Shown: positions 55,037-64,000, counted from the stretch's first letter. The stretch is 64,000 bases of DNA from Deltaproteobacteria bacterium (GCA_019310535.1 JAFDED010000011.1:1-64000), one strand, 5' to 3'. The notes: generated from the sequence alone by a model not told the origin. Numbers and translations are program-made.

Positions 55037-56950
55037 ATGATGAGCGAAGAGACCACAACCAGAACACTGATCGAACCCGAAATCGTCGAGATTGAGACGG
55101 ACCTTTTGATTATCGGAGGAGGGATGGCTGCCTGCGGCGCAGCCTACGAGGCATCACGGTGGTGTTCAGACATTCGAATAACCCTGGTGGACAAGGCGGC
55201 TATGGAGCGCAGCGGCGCGGTGGCTCAGGGGCTTTCGGCTATCAACACGTACCTGGGGGAGAACAGCCCCGTTGATTATGTGAAGATGGTGCAGAACGAC
55301 CTGATGGGGATCGTGCGCGAGGATTTGATCTACGATGTGGGCAGGCACGTGGATGGAACCGTACAGTTGTTCGAGGACTGGGGGCTTCCCATCTGGAAGC
55401 AGCACGGGGATGAAGGCAAGACGCTGAAGGAGGGCGGCAGGCCCGTCCGCTCGGGCAAGTGGCAGATCATGATCAATGGCGAATCTTACAAACCGATCGT
55501 TGCCGAGGCGACAAAAAAGGCTCTTGGGATGGAGAACATCTTTGAGCGGGTGTTCATCGTCAAGCTCTTGCTGGACGAAAAGGAGCCGAATCGCATCGCC
55601 GGGGCAGTGGGTTTCAGCCTTCGGGAGCACAAAGTTTACATCTTCCGGTGCAATGCGTTGATATTGGCGTGCGGAGGCGCTGTCCACATTTTCAAACCTC
55701 GATCCATTGGAGAGGGCATGGGCCGGGCATGGTACCCCGTGTGGAACGCGGGCTCGACCTATGCCATGGGCATCCAGGCCGGCGCCGAGATGACGCTGAT
55801 GGAGAATCGCTTCGTCCCGTCGCGGTTCAAGGACGGGTACGGGCCTGTGGGGGCGTGGTTCCTTTTGTTCAAGGCCAAGGCCTGCAACTCCTACGGCGAG
55901 GATTACATGGTCCGCAACGCGGAAGAGCTCAAGAAATATGAGCCATACGGCAGTGCCGCGGTGACGGCCACGTGCCTGCGCAACCACCTGATGATGCTGG
56001 AGATGCGCGAGGGTCGGGGTCCGGTGTACATGGAAACCCCGGCGGCCATGAAGGCACTGTTCGACTCGGTAAACAACGACAAAAAGAAGGTCCGGGAACT
56101 GGAGGCCGAAGCGTGGGAGGATTTCCTGGACATGACGATTTCCCAGGCCGGGCTCTGGGCCGGGCTTAACATCGCTCCCGAGGAGCGACACTCGGAAATT
56201 GTTCTCACCGAGCCTTACCTAATGGGCTCCCACGCCGGATGCTGCGGGATGTGGGTAAGCGGTCCGGCGGATATCGCTCCGCCGGAGTATCAGTGGGGCT
56301 ACAACCGCTTGACCACCGTCCAGGGACTTTTCACCGCCGGCGATGGGGTGGGCGCTTCAGGCCACAAGTTCTCCTCCGGCTCCCACACCGAAGGCCGCAT
56401 CGCCGGGAAATCAGCCGTGCGTTTCGTGAAAGAGCACGCAGACTTCTCGCCCGCGGTCGGGAAGCCCGCCCAGGAATACGCCGATGAGATTTACAAGCCC
56501 ATCAGGACCTTCGAGGAGCACGCCGGCTACAGCGTCACCCCGGAAGTAAACCCGAACTACATCCTCCCGAAAATGTTGCTGCTCCGGCTCAACAAGATCA
56601 TGGACGAATACGTTGGAGGGACATCGACCTGGTTTACCACCAATGACAATATGCTGACAGACGCACTGGAATACCTGACCCTGCTTAAAGAGGACTCCGT
56701 CCATCTGGCCGCCCCTGACCTGCATGAGTTGATGCGCTGCTGGGAGAACTACCACCGCATCTGGGCGGCTGAAGGGCACCTCCGCCACATCTTGTTCAGG
56801 AAAGAGACCCGATACCCTGGATACTACTACCGGGCCGACTACCCTCAACTGGACGAAGAGAACTGGAAAGTTTTCGTCAATTCTCGATATGACCCCGAGA
56901 CCGGAGAGTGGAACTTCTTTACCAAGCCCTGCGTTCAGTTGATCAAATAG
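55037..56950 (+). CDS. aprA: Adenylylsulfate reductase alpha subunit
   Basis: A 637-residue AprA of the fumarate-reductase flavoprotein superfamily. The FAD fold is DLLIIGGGMAACGAAYEA; other markers are SGAVAQGLSAINTYLG, NRFVPSRFKDGYGPVGAWFLLFKAKA, GSHAGCCGMWVSGP and FTAGDGVGASGHKFSSGSHTEGR. The tail DYPQLDEENWKVFVNSRYDPETGEW is typical of AprA. It reduces APS to sulfite and AMP with electrons from AprB. The ribosome site gaggag is five bases before the ATGATG. It is slightly shorter than many AprA proteins (about 650-660). Confidence 0.98.
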   Translation: MMSEETTTRTLIEPEIVEIETDLLIIGGGMAACGAAYEASRWCSDIRITLVDKAAMERSGAVAQGLSAINTYLGENSPVDYVKMVQNDLMGIVREDLIYDVGRHVDGTVQLFEDWGLPIWKQHGDEGKTLKEGGRPVRSGKWQIMINGESYKPIVAEATKKALGMENIFERVFIVKLLLDEKEPNRIAGAVGFSLREHKVYIFRCNALILACGGAVHIFKPRSIGEGMGRAWYPVWNAGSTYAMGIQAGAEMTLMENRFVPSRFKDGYGPVGAWFLLFKAKACNSYGEDYMVRNAEELKKYEPYGSAAVTATCLRNHLMMLEMREGRGPVYMETPAAMKALFDSVNNDKKKVRELEAEAWEDFLDMTISQAGLWAGLNIAPEERHSEIVLTEPYLMGSHAGCCGMWVSGPADIAPPEYQWGYNRLTTVQGLFTAGDGVGASGHKFSSGSHTEGRIAGKSAVRFVKEHADFSPAVGKPAQEYADEIYKPIRTFEEHAGYSVTPEVNPNYILPKMLLLRLNKIMDEYVGGTSTWFTTNDNMLTDALEYLTLLKEDSVHLAAPDLHELMRCWENYHRIWAAEGHLRHILFRKETRYPGYYYRADYPQLDEENWKVFVNSRYDPETGEWNFFTKPCVQLIK

Positions 56951-56983
56951 CATTGGAAAGGGCATGAACGTGGGGACAGGGCG

Positions 56984-57196
56984 ATGGGTTACACATTACC
57001 CAAAGTTCCTGCCCCCATCATGCCGTTCGCTTTCCATGGAGCGGGAACCAAGGTCAAGAGCCGACACGGGGTTTCTGCGGAGGAGATTTTTCGGAGTTCC
57101 CGCCCGCTCCGGTCCGCGGGCGCTCAGGTGACTGTGAAGGACATGGTAGACGCGCCGGCTCCCAAGTTTAGCTTTAAAATACCGGTGAAGGCCTAG
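56984..57196 (+). CDS. Small unknown protein between aprA and qmoA
   Basis: A 70-residue basic protein that I do not recognise (MGYTLPKVPAPIMPFAFHG, then SAEEIFRSSRPLRSAGAQVTVKDM, ending FSFKIPVKA). It has no Cys, no signal and no membrane segment. It fills the only sizeable gap in the apr-qmo operon, 33 bases after aprA and 16 before qmoA, and its ribosome site is weak (acaggg). A role at the AprBA-Qmo interface is speculation. It may also be a chance frame. Confidence 0.5.
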   Translation: MGYTLPKVPAPIMPFAFHGAGTKVKSRHGVSAEEIFRSSRPLRSAGAQVTVKDMVDAPAPKFSFKIPVKA

Positions 57197-57212
57197 AGAA
57201 CGGAGATCGCGG

Positions 57213-58493
57213 ATGAGCGATAATGGAAAAAGAGGCACAGCCCGATCTCCCATCCTTGTGGTGGGAGGCGGTATCAGCGGGATCACCGCGGCCATCGAGG
57301 CGGCGGAGACGGGGTTCGAGGTGGTGCTCGTGGAGCAGAATCCTTTCCTGGGAGGTCGCGCCATTCAGATGGGCAAGTATTTTCCGAAGCTTTGCCCGCC
57401 CATATGCGGCATGGAGATCAACTTCCAGCGCATCCGCCGCAACCCAAAGCTGCGGCTTTATACACAGGCGGAAGTGAAGGCGGTTTCCGGGGAACCTGGA
57501 GACTTTGAAGTCACACTCCACCTGGCCCCTCGATACGTCACCCAGAGGTGTACCGCATGCGGCAAATGTGTGGAAGCATGCCCCGTGGAGAGGGACAACG
57601 CGTTCAACTATGGTCTCGACAGGACCCGGGCCATCTATCTTCCCCATCCGATGTCCGTTCCGATGAAGTACGTCATCGACGATTCGGTATGCCCGGGCGG
57701 AACGTGCGCCCGTTGCGTCCCAGCCTGTCCCGCGGGCGCCATCGAGCTGGATAATAAGTCCACCATCCTCCGGCTCAAGGTCGCGTCCATTATAATGGCT
57801 ACGGGCTGGCGGCCCTATGACGCGGGAACCATCGAGAATCTCGGGTTCGGAAGATTTCCCAATGTCATCACCAATGTGATGATGGAGCGCCTTGCCGCCC
57901 TTGACGGTCATACGGAGGGAAAAATCACTCGTCCCTCCGACGGGAAAGAGGCCAGGGACGTTGCCTTCGTACAGTGTGCGGGATCAAGGGACGAGAACCA
58001 CCTCCCTTACTGCTCGGCCGTGTGCTGTCTGGTTTCCCTGAAACAGGCGTTGTATGTTCGCGGGCAGAACCCGGACGCCCGCGTGTGGATATTTTACATC
58101 GATGTGCGCACACCGGGGTGTTACGAGGACTTCTATCTCAAAGTGAAGGCCGACGAAGGCGTCCGAATGGTGAAGGGGAAAGTGGCCGTGATAAAGGAGG
58201 ATTTACCAACGCGGAACTTAATCGTGGAGGCAGAGGACACGTCCATGGGATCAAAGCTCAAGGTCCCGGCCGATTTGGTCGTCCTGGCCACAGGGATGGT
58301 CCCGAATCAGATGGACCAAAAGACGGCTACCCTTCTCCGCTGCGACGAGTACGGGTTCATGTCTTCTGTTGCTCCAAAAGGGGGAATCTACGCCGGCGGC
58401 GTGGCGAATGCTCCTGCGGATGTAGCCTTTTGCGTGCGGAACTCCACCGGCATCTCCCTAAAAGCCATCCAGGACGTTGTGAGGTACGGATAG
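57213..58493 (+). CDS. qmoA: Quinone-interacting membrane-bound oxidoreductase subunit A
   Basis: A 426-residue flavoprotein related to HdrA. The FAD fold is VVGGGISGITAAIEAAETGFEV; then GGRAIQMGKYFPKLCPPICGMEINFQRI, which is QmoA-specific. A ferredoxin-like pair follows (CTACGKCVEACPVE and CPGGTCARCVPACPAGAI), and later CAGSRDENHLPYCSAVCC, the HdrA-like cysteine region. It is part of the complex that moves menaquinol electrons to AprBA. There is no membrane segment. It is directly followed by qmoB. Confidence 0.95.
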   Translation: MSDNGKRGTARSPILVVGGGISGITAAIEAAETGFEVVLVEQNPFLGGRAIQMGKYFPKLCPPICGMEINFQRIRRNPKLRLYTQAEVKAVSGEPGDFEVTLHLAPRYVTQRCTACGKCVEACPVERDNAFNYGLDRTRAIYLPHPMSVPMKYVIDDSVCPGGTCARCVPACPAGAIELDNKSTILRLKVASIIMATGWRPYDAGTIENLGFGRFPNVITNVMMERLAALDGHTEGKITRPSDGKEARDVAFVQCAGSRDENHLPYCSAVCCLVSLKQALYVRGQNPDARVWIFYIDVRTPGCYEDFYLKVKADEGVRMVKGKVAVIKEDLPTRNLIVEAEDTSMGSKLKVPADLVVLATGMVPNQMDQKTATLLRCDEYGFMSSVAPKGGIYAGGVANAPADVAFCVRNSTGISLKAIQDVVRYG

Positions 58494-58495
58494 CC

Positions 58496-60637
58496 ATGGA
58501 AAAAAAAGTCGGCGTATACCTGTGCACGGGATGCAGCATCGGAGAGTCGCTGGACATCGAGAAGCTTCGGAGTCTGGCTACTTCCGAGTATCACGTCGAG
58601 GTGTGCAGAGTCCACCCGTTTCTTTGTGAAGAAGAAGGAACCCGAGTCATCATCGAGGATGCCGAGAATGAAGGGATCAGCGCAGTAGTGGTTGCAGCGT
58701 GCTCTCAACGCGTCAATACCGATATTTTCAACTTCCCTTCGATGGTGGTGGAACGGGTCAACTTAAGAGAACAAGTCGCTTGGTGCCACCGCGCCGGGGA
58801 GGAGGAAACCTCCTCGTTGGCCGGGGACTGCCTGAGGATGGGAATCGTTAAAGCCCGGAAGATCCAGTTGCCCGAGCCGTACCTGGAAGCGGGCGAAAAG
58901 AGTATCCTGGTTATAGGCGGCGGGATCACGGGTATGACCTGCGCCGTGGAGGCAGCCGATGCCGGATACGATGTGGCGCTGGTGGAGAAGTCACCCAGGC
59001 TGGGAGGCTGGGTGTCCGGGCTCAACAAGCAGTTCCCCAAGCAACCGCCGTACCATGACCTTCAGGATACAGGGATCGATCTGCTGATTCGCAAGGTTGA
59101 GGAGAACCCTCGGATTCGGACGCTCGTTTCCAGTGAGATCGCAAAGATTTCCGGGGGACCGGGCGCCTTTGACGTCACCACCGCAGGACCGGATGGAGAG
59201 ATCTCCTTCCGGACAGGCTCCATAGTCCTTTCCACCGGTTTCAGGCCCTACGATGCGACGAAGCTCGGTCACCTGGGCTACGGACGCAGCGCCGACGTGA
59301 TCACCAGTGTGGAAATGGAGACGATGGCTTCCACCGGTTCAATCGTTCGCCCCTCTGATGGGAGGATTCCGGAAAGAGTGGCCTTCATACAGTGCGCAGG
59401 CTCTCGTGACGACAATCATCTGCCCTACTGCTCATCCTTCTGCTGCATGACATCGCTCAAGCAAGCCGCGTACCTCCGGGAGACGGCCCGGGAGATAGGG
59501 ATATTCATTTTTTATAAAGATATGCGGGTTCCCGGGGTGTATGAGCGATTCTATGCCCGGATGCAGGAAGACGAAGGGATATTTCTGACCAAGGGGGATG
59601 TGTCGGGCGTCTCAGAGACCGACGACGGGCGGCTGCTTGTAACCATGGACAACGCACTGCTTGGAGAGCATATCGGGGTAAAAGTTGACATGGTAGTCCT
59701 GGCCACTGGGATGGTTCCGTCCACCTTGGGTGAGGAAATCCTCAAACTCGAGTACCGGCAAGGAGGGGAGCTGCCGACATTAAAGTACGGGTTCCCCGAT
59801 TCCCACTTCCTTTGCTTCCCCTTTGAGACGCAGAGGACAGGGATATACGCCGCGGGGTGCGTCCGGCAGCCTATGGATGGGGAAGCCTGTCAGTTGGACG
59901 CCAGGGGGGCAGCTCTCAAGGCTATACAGTGCGTGGAGATGACCGCTGAGGGGACAGCAGTCCATCCAAGATCGGGAGACACCTCCTTCCCGGATCTGTT
60001 CCTGCAACGATGCACCGACTGTAAGCGCTGCACCGAAGAGTGCCCTTTCGGCATGTACAACGAGAACGAGAAGGGAACCCCTCTGCCGAACCCTTCGCGC
60101 TGCAGGAGATGTGGAATCTGCCTGGGCTGCTGCCCGGAGCGGATTATTTCCTTCGCAGACTACTCCATCGATATCGTCGCCTCCATGATCAAGTCCATCG
60201 ATGTCCCTGACGAGGACGAGGAAAAAATCAGGGTGCTCGCGTTTGTCTGCGAAAATGACGTATACCCGGCGCTGGACCTTGTCGGCCTTGCCCGTATGAG
60301 TATAGACCCGAGCGTCCGCGTTGTTCCCCTGAGATGTATCGGATCAGTTCATCTGGTATGGATCGCCGACGCCCTTTCCAAGGGGATTGACGGTATCCTC
60401 TTGATAGGCTGCAAACACGGGGAAGATTACCAGTGCCACTTTATCAAGGGAAGCGAGCTGGCCGAGTACAGGATTGGGAAGATCCAGGAGACCCTGGATC
60501 GTCTCGCCCTGGAGTCCGAGCGCGTCCGCTTTCTCCAGTTGGCCATGGACGAATACCGAACGATCCCCGGCATCATCGCGGAATTTATGGAGACACTTAA
60601 AGCTGTGGGGCCTAACCCTTTCAAAGGGTTTTCCTGA
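58496..60637 (+). CDS. qmoB: Quinone-interacting membrane-bound oxidoreductase subunit B
   Basis: A 713-residue protein. It opens MEKKVGVYLCTGCSIG, then an HdrA-like FAD fold (VIGGGITGMTCAVEAADAGYDV) with CAGSRDDNHLPYCSSFCC, two [4Fe-4S] sites (CTDCKRCTEECPFG and CRRCGICLGCCPER), and a C-terminal MvhD-like domain (FVCENDVYPALDLVG, LIGCKHGEDYQCHF). The frame is open about 520 bases further upstream inside qmoA, but the ATG at 58496, two bases after the qmoA stop, gives the family N-terminus. It works with QmoA and QmoC. Confidence 0.95.
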   Translation: MEKKVGVYLCTGCSIGESLDIEKLRSLATSEYHVEVCRVHPFLCEEEGTRVIIEDAENEGISAVVVAACSQRVNTDIFNFPSMVVERVNLREQVAWCHRAGEEETSSLAGDCLRMGIVKARKIQLPEPYLEAGEKSILVIGGGITGMTCAVEAADAGYDVALVEKSPRLGGWVSGLNKQFPKQPPYHDLQDTGIDLLIRKVEENPRIRTLVSSEIAKISGGPGAFDVTTAGPDGEISFRTGSIVLSTGFRPYDATKLGHLGYGRSADVITSVEMETMASTGSIVRPSDGRIPERVAFIQCAGSRDDNHLPYCSSFCCMTSLKQAAYLRETAREIGIFIFYKDMRVPGVYERFYARMQEDEGIFLTKGDVSGVSETDDGRLLVTMDNALLGEHIGVKVDMVVLATGMVPSTLGEEILKLEYRQGGELPTLKYGFPDSHFLCFPFETQRTGIYAAGCVRQPMDGEACQLDARGAALKAIQCVEMTAEGTAVHPRSGDTSFPDLFLQRCTDCKRCTEECPFGMYNENEKGTPLPNPSRCRRCGICLGCCPERIISFADYSIDIVASMIKSIDVPDEDEEKIRVLAFVCENDVYPALDLVGLARMSIDPSVRVVPLRCIGSVHLVWIADALSKGIDGILLIGCKHGEDYQCHFIKGSELAEYRIGKIQETLDRLALESERVRFLQLAMDEYRTIPGIIAEFMETLKAVGPNPFKGFS

Positions 60638-60649
60638 AGAGGTTAGATC

Positions 60650-61804
60650 ATGAATAATCGAAACATAGTGAATCCGGATCTGGAGTTCATCCGCCGGCTG
60701 AAGAACCTGGGCGGGGATTCGGTCAAGAAGTGCTTCCAGTGCGCTGCGTGCTCAGGGGTCTGCTCCATATCCCCTGACGAGAACCCTTTTCCCAGAAAAG
60801 AAATGCTCTGGGCACAATGGGGACTGAAGGACCGTTTGCTGAGCAGCCCTGACATCTGGCTCTGCCACCAGTGCAACGACTGCTCGAGGCACTGCCCCCG
60901 GGAAAGCAACCCGGCGGACCTTCTGGCCGCATTGCGACAGTATACCATTGCGAATTATGCTTTCCCTCGCCCCTTGGCCCGTGCCATGGAGAGACTCGCA
61001 TACCTGCCGATACTCCTGGCTGTGCCTGTCTTGCTGCTTCTGGTCGATCTCTGGATCCGGGGAAGACTGGATATCCCAACCGGAGATGTGCTATTTCTCG
61101 AGTTCTTCCCACACTTTCACATAGCCTTGATCTTTTTGACAGCCGCGGCCTTTGCTGTTATTATGACAGCCGTGGGGGTGGGCAGATTCTGGGAGCGGAT
61201 TAACATGCACTTCCCGGGGGACCGTATACGGAATGGAAAGAGCGTGGGAAGCAGCCTCCTGGCGACCGGGGTCGAAATCCTGAGTCACAGTCGGCTCGGG
61301 GAATGCAAGGAGAACAGGCCCATGCACCTCGGTCACCTGGCCATTTTCTATGGGTTTCTCGCGTGCTTTTTTTCCGCGTTTGCAATGTTTCTCGGCGTCC
61401 ACATCCTCGAGGCGGAAGTCTCTCGTGATTTCTTCAGTCCCCTCAAAATCCTGGGTAATCTGGGAGGGGCGCTGCTGCTGGTCGGTTGTGTGCTCATTCT
61501 GTTCAACCGGCTTTGGCCCGGGAAGAACAAGACGCGGAGCCAATATCGGGACTGGTTCCTTCCTTTGAATCTGTTTGTCGTGACGCTCACCGGCTTCCTG
61601 GCGGAAGCTTTCAGGCTTATGGAGCTTTCGACCGGCGCATACTCGGTTTACTTCCTCCACCTGGTGTTCATTTTTCTCCTGGTGTGCTACCTGCCTTATT
61701 CAAAGCTGGCACACATCGCCTACCGCACCGTGGCCATTATTCATTCCAAGCTGTTTGGCCGTTACGAGGTTGATTCAAAAACGGCCTGGCGTACCGGTGG
61801 CTAA
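60650..61804 (+). CDS. qmoC: Quinone-interacting membrane-bound oxidoreductase subunit C
   Basis: A 384-residue fusion of an HdrC-like ferredoxin domain (CFQCAACSGVC and CHQCNDCSRHCP) with a NarI/HdrE-like membrane domain of about six helices that holds heme b and meets the menaquinone pool. His residues in the helices (FFPHFHIALIFLTAAAF, HLGHLAIFYGF, YFLHLVFIFLLVCYLPYSKLAH) are likely heme ligands. It anchors the Qmo complex. It ends the apr-qmo operon. No qmoD-like gene follows. Confidence 0.96.
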   Translation: MNNRNIVNPDLEFIRRLKNLGGDSVKKCFQCAACSGVCSISPDENPFPRKEMLWAQWGLKDRLLSSPDIWLCHQCNDCSRHCPRESNPADLLAALRQYTIANYAFPRPLARAMERLAYLPILLAVPVLLLLVDLWIRGRLDIPTGDVLFLEFFPHFHIALIFLTAAAFAVIMTAVGVGRFWERINMHFPGDRIRNGKSVGSSLLATGVEILSHSRLGECKENRPMHLGHLAIFYGFLACFFSAFAMFLGVHILEAEVSRDFFSPLKILGNLGGALLLVGCVLILFNRLWPGKNKTRSQYRDWFLPLNLFVVTLTGFLAEAFRLMELSTGAYSVYFLHLVFIFLLVCYLPYSKLAHIAYRTVAIIHSKLFGRYEVDSKTAWRTGG

Positions 61805-62559
61805 GAAGCATTTCCATGGGGGATAGGCTTGTGCTGCGAAAGAGAACCCACATTGCCGGGGGATGTTCCAGATCCGAACCCCGGATTCCAGGGAGATTTT
61901 TCAACCCCCCGCGCGAATGTGCGGTCTTCTCAACAGCGCCTTTAAATGCGCGCATTTCAACATAATTGTCATGCAGGTGCCGCACCCGCGGAGCATGAAA
62001 ATGGTGATGGCTTACGGAACTTCTCTGTCCCCCTCTCCCCACTTCGAGGCTGTCGAAAATCGCAGGAATTAACCATATTGATCGGGCAACTTGTTTGATT
62101 TTACAAGGACCGAATCCATGTAACCCTCATTTATCGACACCCTAGCGGGGGCGAGGGGAAATAATTCAATAGTATTTCGGACACAGCCCGTACCACAATC
62201 CTGAGACATCTTCCAACTGACTTTCAACAGTTTTTTCTAAATCAGGGGTGTCGCAGGGAAAGGATTGCACGTCTTCCACTGGATTCTCTTGGCAATGAAG
62301 ATGTCCATGGCTCAGGCAGGAACAACGGCCGCAACGTCCAGGGAGCGCATGCTCTGGAACACCGGGCGCAGGGTTCATTATCAGTTTTATTATTGACCGG
62401 AGCAGCGGTCATTTTGTATATTCATTATGGCTATCAGGGCTTTTAGTATGTATTACTGACCTGTGGATAGTCGTCGGAAGAAATACTGCCATATCGCCGT
62501 AATGGGGTGGAGAGTCAAATAGGACGAAACGTAAGAACCATTCGAGAAAGGACAAAGTC
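61805..62559. other. Intergenic region with one dispersed repeat
   Basis: About 755 bases between qmoC and the molybdate-type importer. It holds the 44-bp repeat at 61962-62005. A minus-strand 70-codon frame at 62166-62378 is Cys- and His-rich (CGRCSCLSHGHLHC) and might be a small gene, but it has no ribosome site I would trust. No molybdate operator was recognised. Confidence 0.5.
61962..62005 (+). repeat. Dispersed 44-bp repeat, copy 2
   Basis: It matches 8597-8640 at 38 of 44 positions, same orientation, in the gap after qmoC. Confidence 0.75.
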
Positions 62560-63399
62560 TTGCGCACGCGATCCATGAAGATTAGATACATCCTTATGTT
62601 CACCTTCCTCTGTTATTTTCCTGTCTCACCACTGTATGCCGATACACTCTCGGTCTTTATCGGATCGGCCTCCAAACCGGCCATGGAAGAAATATCGGGC
62701 TTTTTCACTAAAAAGACCGGAACCGAGGTGATTGCACACTACGGCGGATCCGGGGAAATGCTCTCCCAGATGCTATTGTCCGGGCGGGGTGATATATACA
62801 TGCCCGGTTCTCCGGACTTCATGGAGAGGGCCATAAGGGCTGAAGCAGTGGACAAAGGTTCTCTTCGGATCGTGGCCTACTTGGTCCCGGCCATAAATGT
62901 GCAGAAAGGGAATCCTAAAAATATCAACGGCCTCCAAGATCTGGCCCGCAAGGATATCAGGTTGATCATTGCCAATCCCAGAGTAGTATGTGTAGGCCTT
63001 TATGCAGTTGAGGTCTTCGAGGCAAATGGTCTTTCCATGCTGTTACGTCCGAAAATAAATAGTTACGCAGAGAGCTGCGCAAGAACTGCAAACACGATTG
63101 CAATGGGTGCGGCAGATGCGGTGATGGGATGGAGAGTATTCGGGTTTTGGAATCCTAGCAGGATAGAGACCATACTCCTCAAACCAGAAGAAATTCGGCG
63201 AATTGCCTATATACCCATTGCCATTGCACGTTTTACCCGCAACCGCGACCTGGCTGAAAAATTTGTGCGTTTCGTGACATCTCCTTTTGCAAAAAAGATC
63301 CTTCAGGATCGCGGATATATCATGGAAGAAAACGAAGCGCGCAGGTACGCGCCCCAAGCCCGCATAGGGGGAGATTTTAAACTTCCGGAAGGATGGTAG
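62560..63399 (+). CDS. modA: Molybdate/tungstate-type ABC transporter substrate-binding protein
   Basis: A 279-residue secreted protein: signal peptide (MKIRYILMFTFLCYFPVSPLYA), then a ModA-like fold (VFIGSASKPAMEEISGFFTKKTGTEV, HYGGSGEMLSQMLLSGRGDIYMPGS, SCARTANTIAMGAADAVMGW). The Ser residues in GSAS and GGSGEM are the usual oxyanion contacts. The TTG at 62560 has aaagga at good spacing; an ATG at 62575 has no ribosome site, so the TTG may be the start. It precedes the permease gene directly. Molybdate or tungstate would serve the Mo-enzyme at 50.9 kb, though tungstate-specific or sulfate-like substrates are not excluded. Confidence 0.8.
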   Translation: MRTRSMKIRYILMFTFLCYFPVSPLYADTLSVFIGSASKPAMEEISGFFTKKTGTEVIAHYGGSGEMLSQMLLSGRGDIYMPGSPDFMERAIRAEAVDKGSLRIVAYLVPAINVQKGNPKNINGLQDLARKDIRLIIANPRVVCVGLYAVEVFEANGLSMLLRPKINSYAESCARTANTIAMGAADAVMGWRVFGFWNPSRIETILLKPEEIRRIAYIPIAIARFTRNRDLAEKFVRFVTSPFAKKILQDRGYIMEENEARRYAPQARIGGDFKLPEGW

Positions 63400-63400
63400 A

Positions 63401-64000
63401 ATGTTTAAGCGATTCTCTCTCTTTCCTTTGCTCCTTCTTGCTTCATTAGGATTCTTAGTGGCGTACTACCTCCTCCTCATGGGGTATACTTACACCCGTT
63501 ATAGACCTTCTTCTCTTCTTGTTTTGTTGCAGACTCCCGCCGTAGGCCATGCAATCATGTTAAGCCTGGTCTGCGCGACACTGGCTACCATTTTAGCCCT
63601 GATTTTTGCAATCCCCGCCAGCTATATCCTTTCCCGGAAACAGTTTCCAGGCAAAATGCTGGTCGACACCCTGCTGGATATCCCTGTGTTCGTCTCTCCT
63701 GTGGCACTGGGTGCGCTTCTTATCATTTTATTCAGCAGTCCCGTCGGCCGGAACTTTCAGACGCACCTGTTCCCCATTGTATTTGCCCTGCCGGGGATAG
63801 TTGTCGCGCAGTTTACCATAATCGTGGGCCTGGCTGTCAGGCTTCTCAAAAGCACCTATGATCAGATTCCCTCCCGCTATGAGGAAGTTTCTCGTACCCT
63901 GGGCTGTTCCAGCTTCAAGTCATTTTTCAAAGTTACCCTCCCCCTGGCAAAGAACGGACTGATAGGAGCGGGCATTGTGTCCTGGGCCAGGGCTGTAGGG
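63401..64000 (+). CDS. modB: ModB-like ABC transporter permease, cut by the window edge
   Basis: The first 200 codons of a permease with no stop before the edge. About four hydrophobic segments are seen, starting MFKRFSLFPLLLLASLGFLVAYY. The loop EEVSRTLGCSSFKSFFKVTL followed by PLAKNGLIGAG is the EAA motif that contacts the ATPase. The ribosome site ggaagga is seven bases before the ATG, one base after the binding-protein stop. The ATPase gene is expected to the right. Confidence 0.85.
   Translation, partial: MFKRFSLFPLLLLASLGFLVAYYLLLMGYTYTRYRPSSLLVLLQTPAVGHAIMLSLVCATLATILALIFAIPASYILSRKQFPGKMLVDTLLDIPVFVSPVALGALLIILFSSPVGRNFQTHLFPIVFALPGIVVAQFTIIVGLAVRLLKSTYDQIPSRYEEVSRTLGCSSFKSFFKVTLPLAKNGLIGAGIVSWARAVG

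Noticed and set aside
57974-58495. Upstream extension of the qmoB frame
   Set aside because: It overlaps qmoA; QmoB proteins start at the MEKKVGVYLC segment, two bases after the qmoA stop.
62166-62378. Cys/His-rich 70-codon minus-strand frame
   Set aside because: It has a possible zinc-binding look but no reliable ribosome site, no known family and no neighbours to support it; kept only as a note in the gap.

Overview
The window reads as a chromosomal segment of a dissimilatory sulfate-reducing bacterium of the Desulfobacterota (former Deltaproteobacteria). The strongest evidence is an intact aprB-aprA-(small ORF)-qmoA-qmoB-qmoC run at 54.6-61.8 kb. Multiheme c-type cytochromes, a NifA-type sigma-54 activator beside a PII/GlnD/GlnA/GlnE cassette, a PrkA-YeaH-SpoVR operon and Rex fit the same group. 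Most genes are moderately GC-rich. No rRNA, tRNA or CRISPR array was seen. The left edge carries a decayed IS701-like transposase.

Layout. 0.7-1.3 kb: Fe/Mn superoxide dismutase. 1.4-5.6 kb (minus strand): an RNA-repair operon, HTH protein - RtcB ligase - COG0523 GTPase - archease - AmrS-type radical SAM enzyme. 5.8-8.2 kb (minus): a YhhQ-type transporter and a CoA-disulfide reductase with rhodanese tail. 8.2-9.2 kb: a non-coding kilobase with a MITE-like inverted-repeat element and another dispersed repeat. 9.2-15.9 kb: a surface-glycan or lipid-modification island (GT2, B12-type radical SAM, two polytopic membrane proteins, a methyltransferase). 16-20 kb: HU, an orphan TRAP binding protein and a class III CoA-transferase. 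19.7-25 kb (minus): prkA-yeaH-spoVR plus a fourth unknown gene. 25.6-26.6 kb: a 2-hydroxyacid dehydrogenase, followed by a decayed hicBA pair. 26.9-36.5 kb (minus): glnB-glnD-glnA-glnE, with a -24/-12 promoter in front of glnB and a NifA-like activator upstream. 36.9-44.2 kb: a second CoA-disulfide-reductase-like flavoprotein, Rex, a Ser/Thr kinase, a protein with a degenerate GGDEF domain and an MFS carrier.

44.3-64 kb is the respiratory half. On the minus strand, a nonaheme cytochrome with Ig/PKD-like domains, an octaheme lipoprotein cytochrome of MtrA/DmsE type and an outer-membrane beta-barrel look like a porin-cytochrome conduit across the outer membrane. Divergent from it is a periplasmic molybdopterin oxidoreductase unit: a four-cluster FeS subunit, a catalytic subunit with a Tat signal, and a TorD-like chaperone. 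The catalytic subunit has Asp in place of the third FeS-cluster cysteine, and the unit has no membrane anchor gene. Its arginine codons are almost all AGA/AGG, unlike both flanks, which suggests recent acquisition. Then come aprBA and qmoABC (APS to sulfite with electrons from menaquinol), and a molybdate/tungstate ABC importer that runs off the right edge.

The most interesting candidates are the conduit plus anchorless Mo-enzyme pair, the Asp-substituted FeS site, a metal-chaperone-like GTPase inside an RtcB/archease operon, and the structured dispersed repeats at 8.7/36.7 kb and 8.6/62.0 kb.
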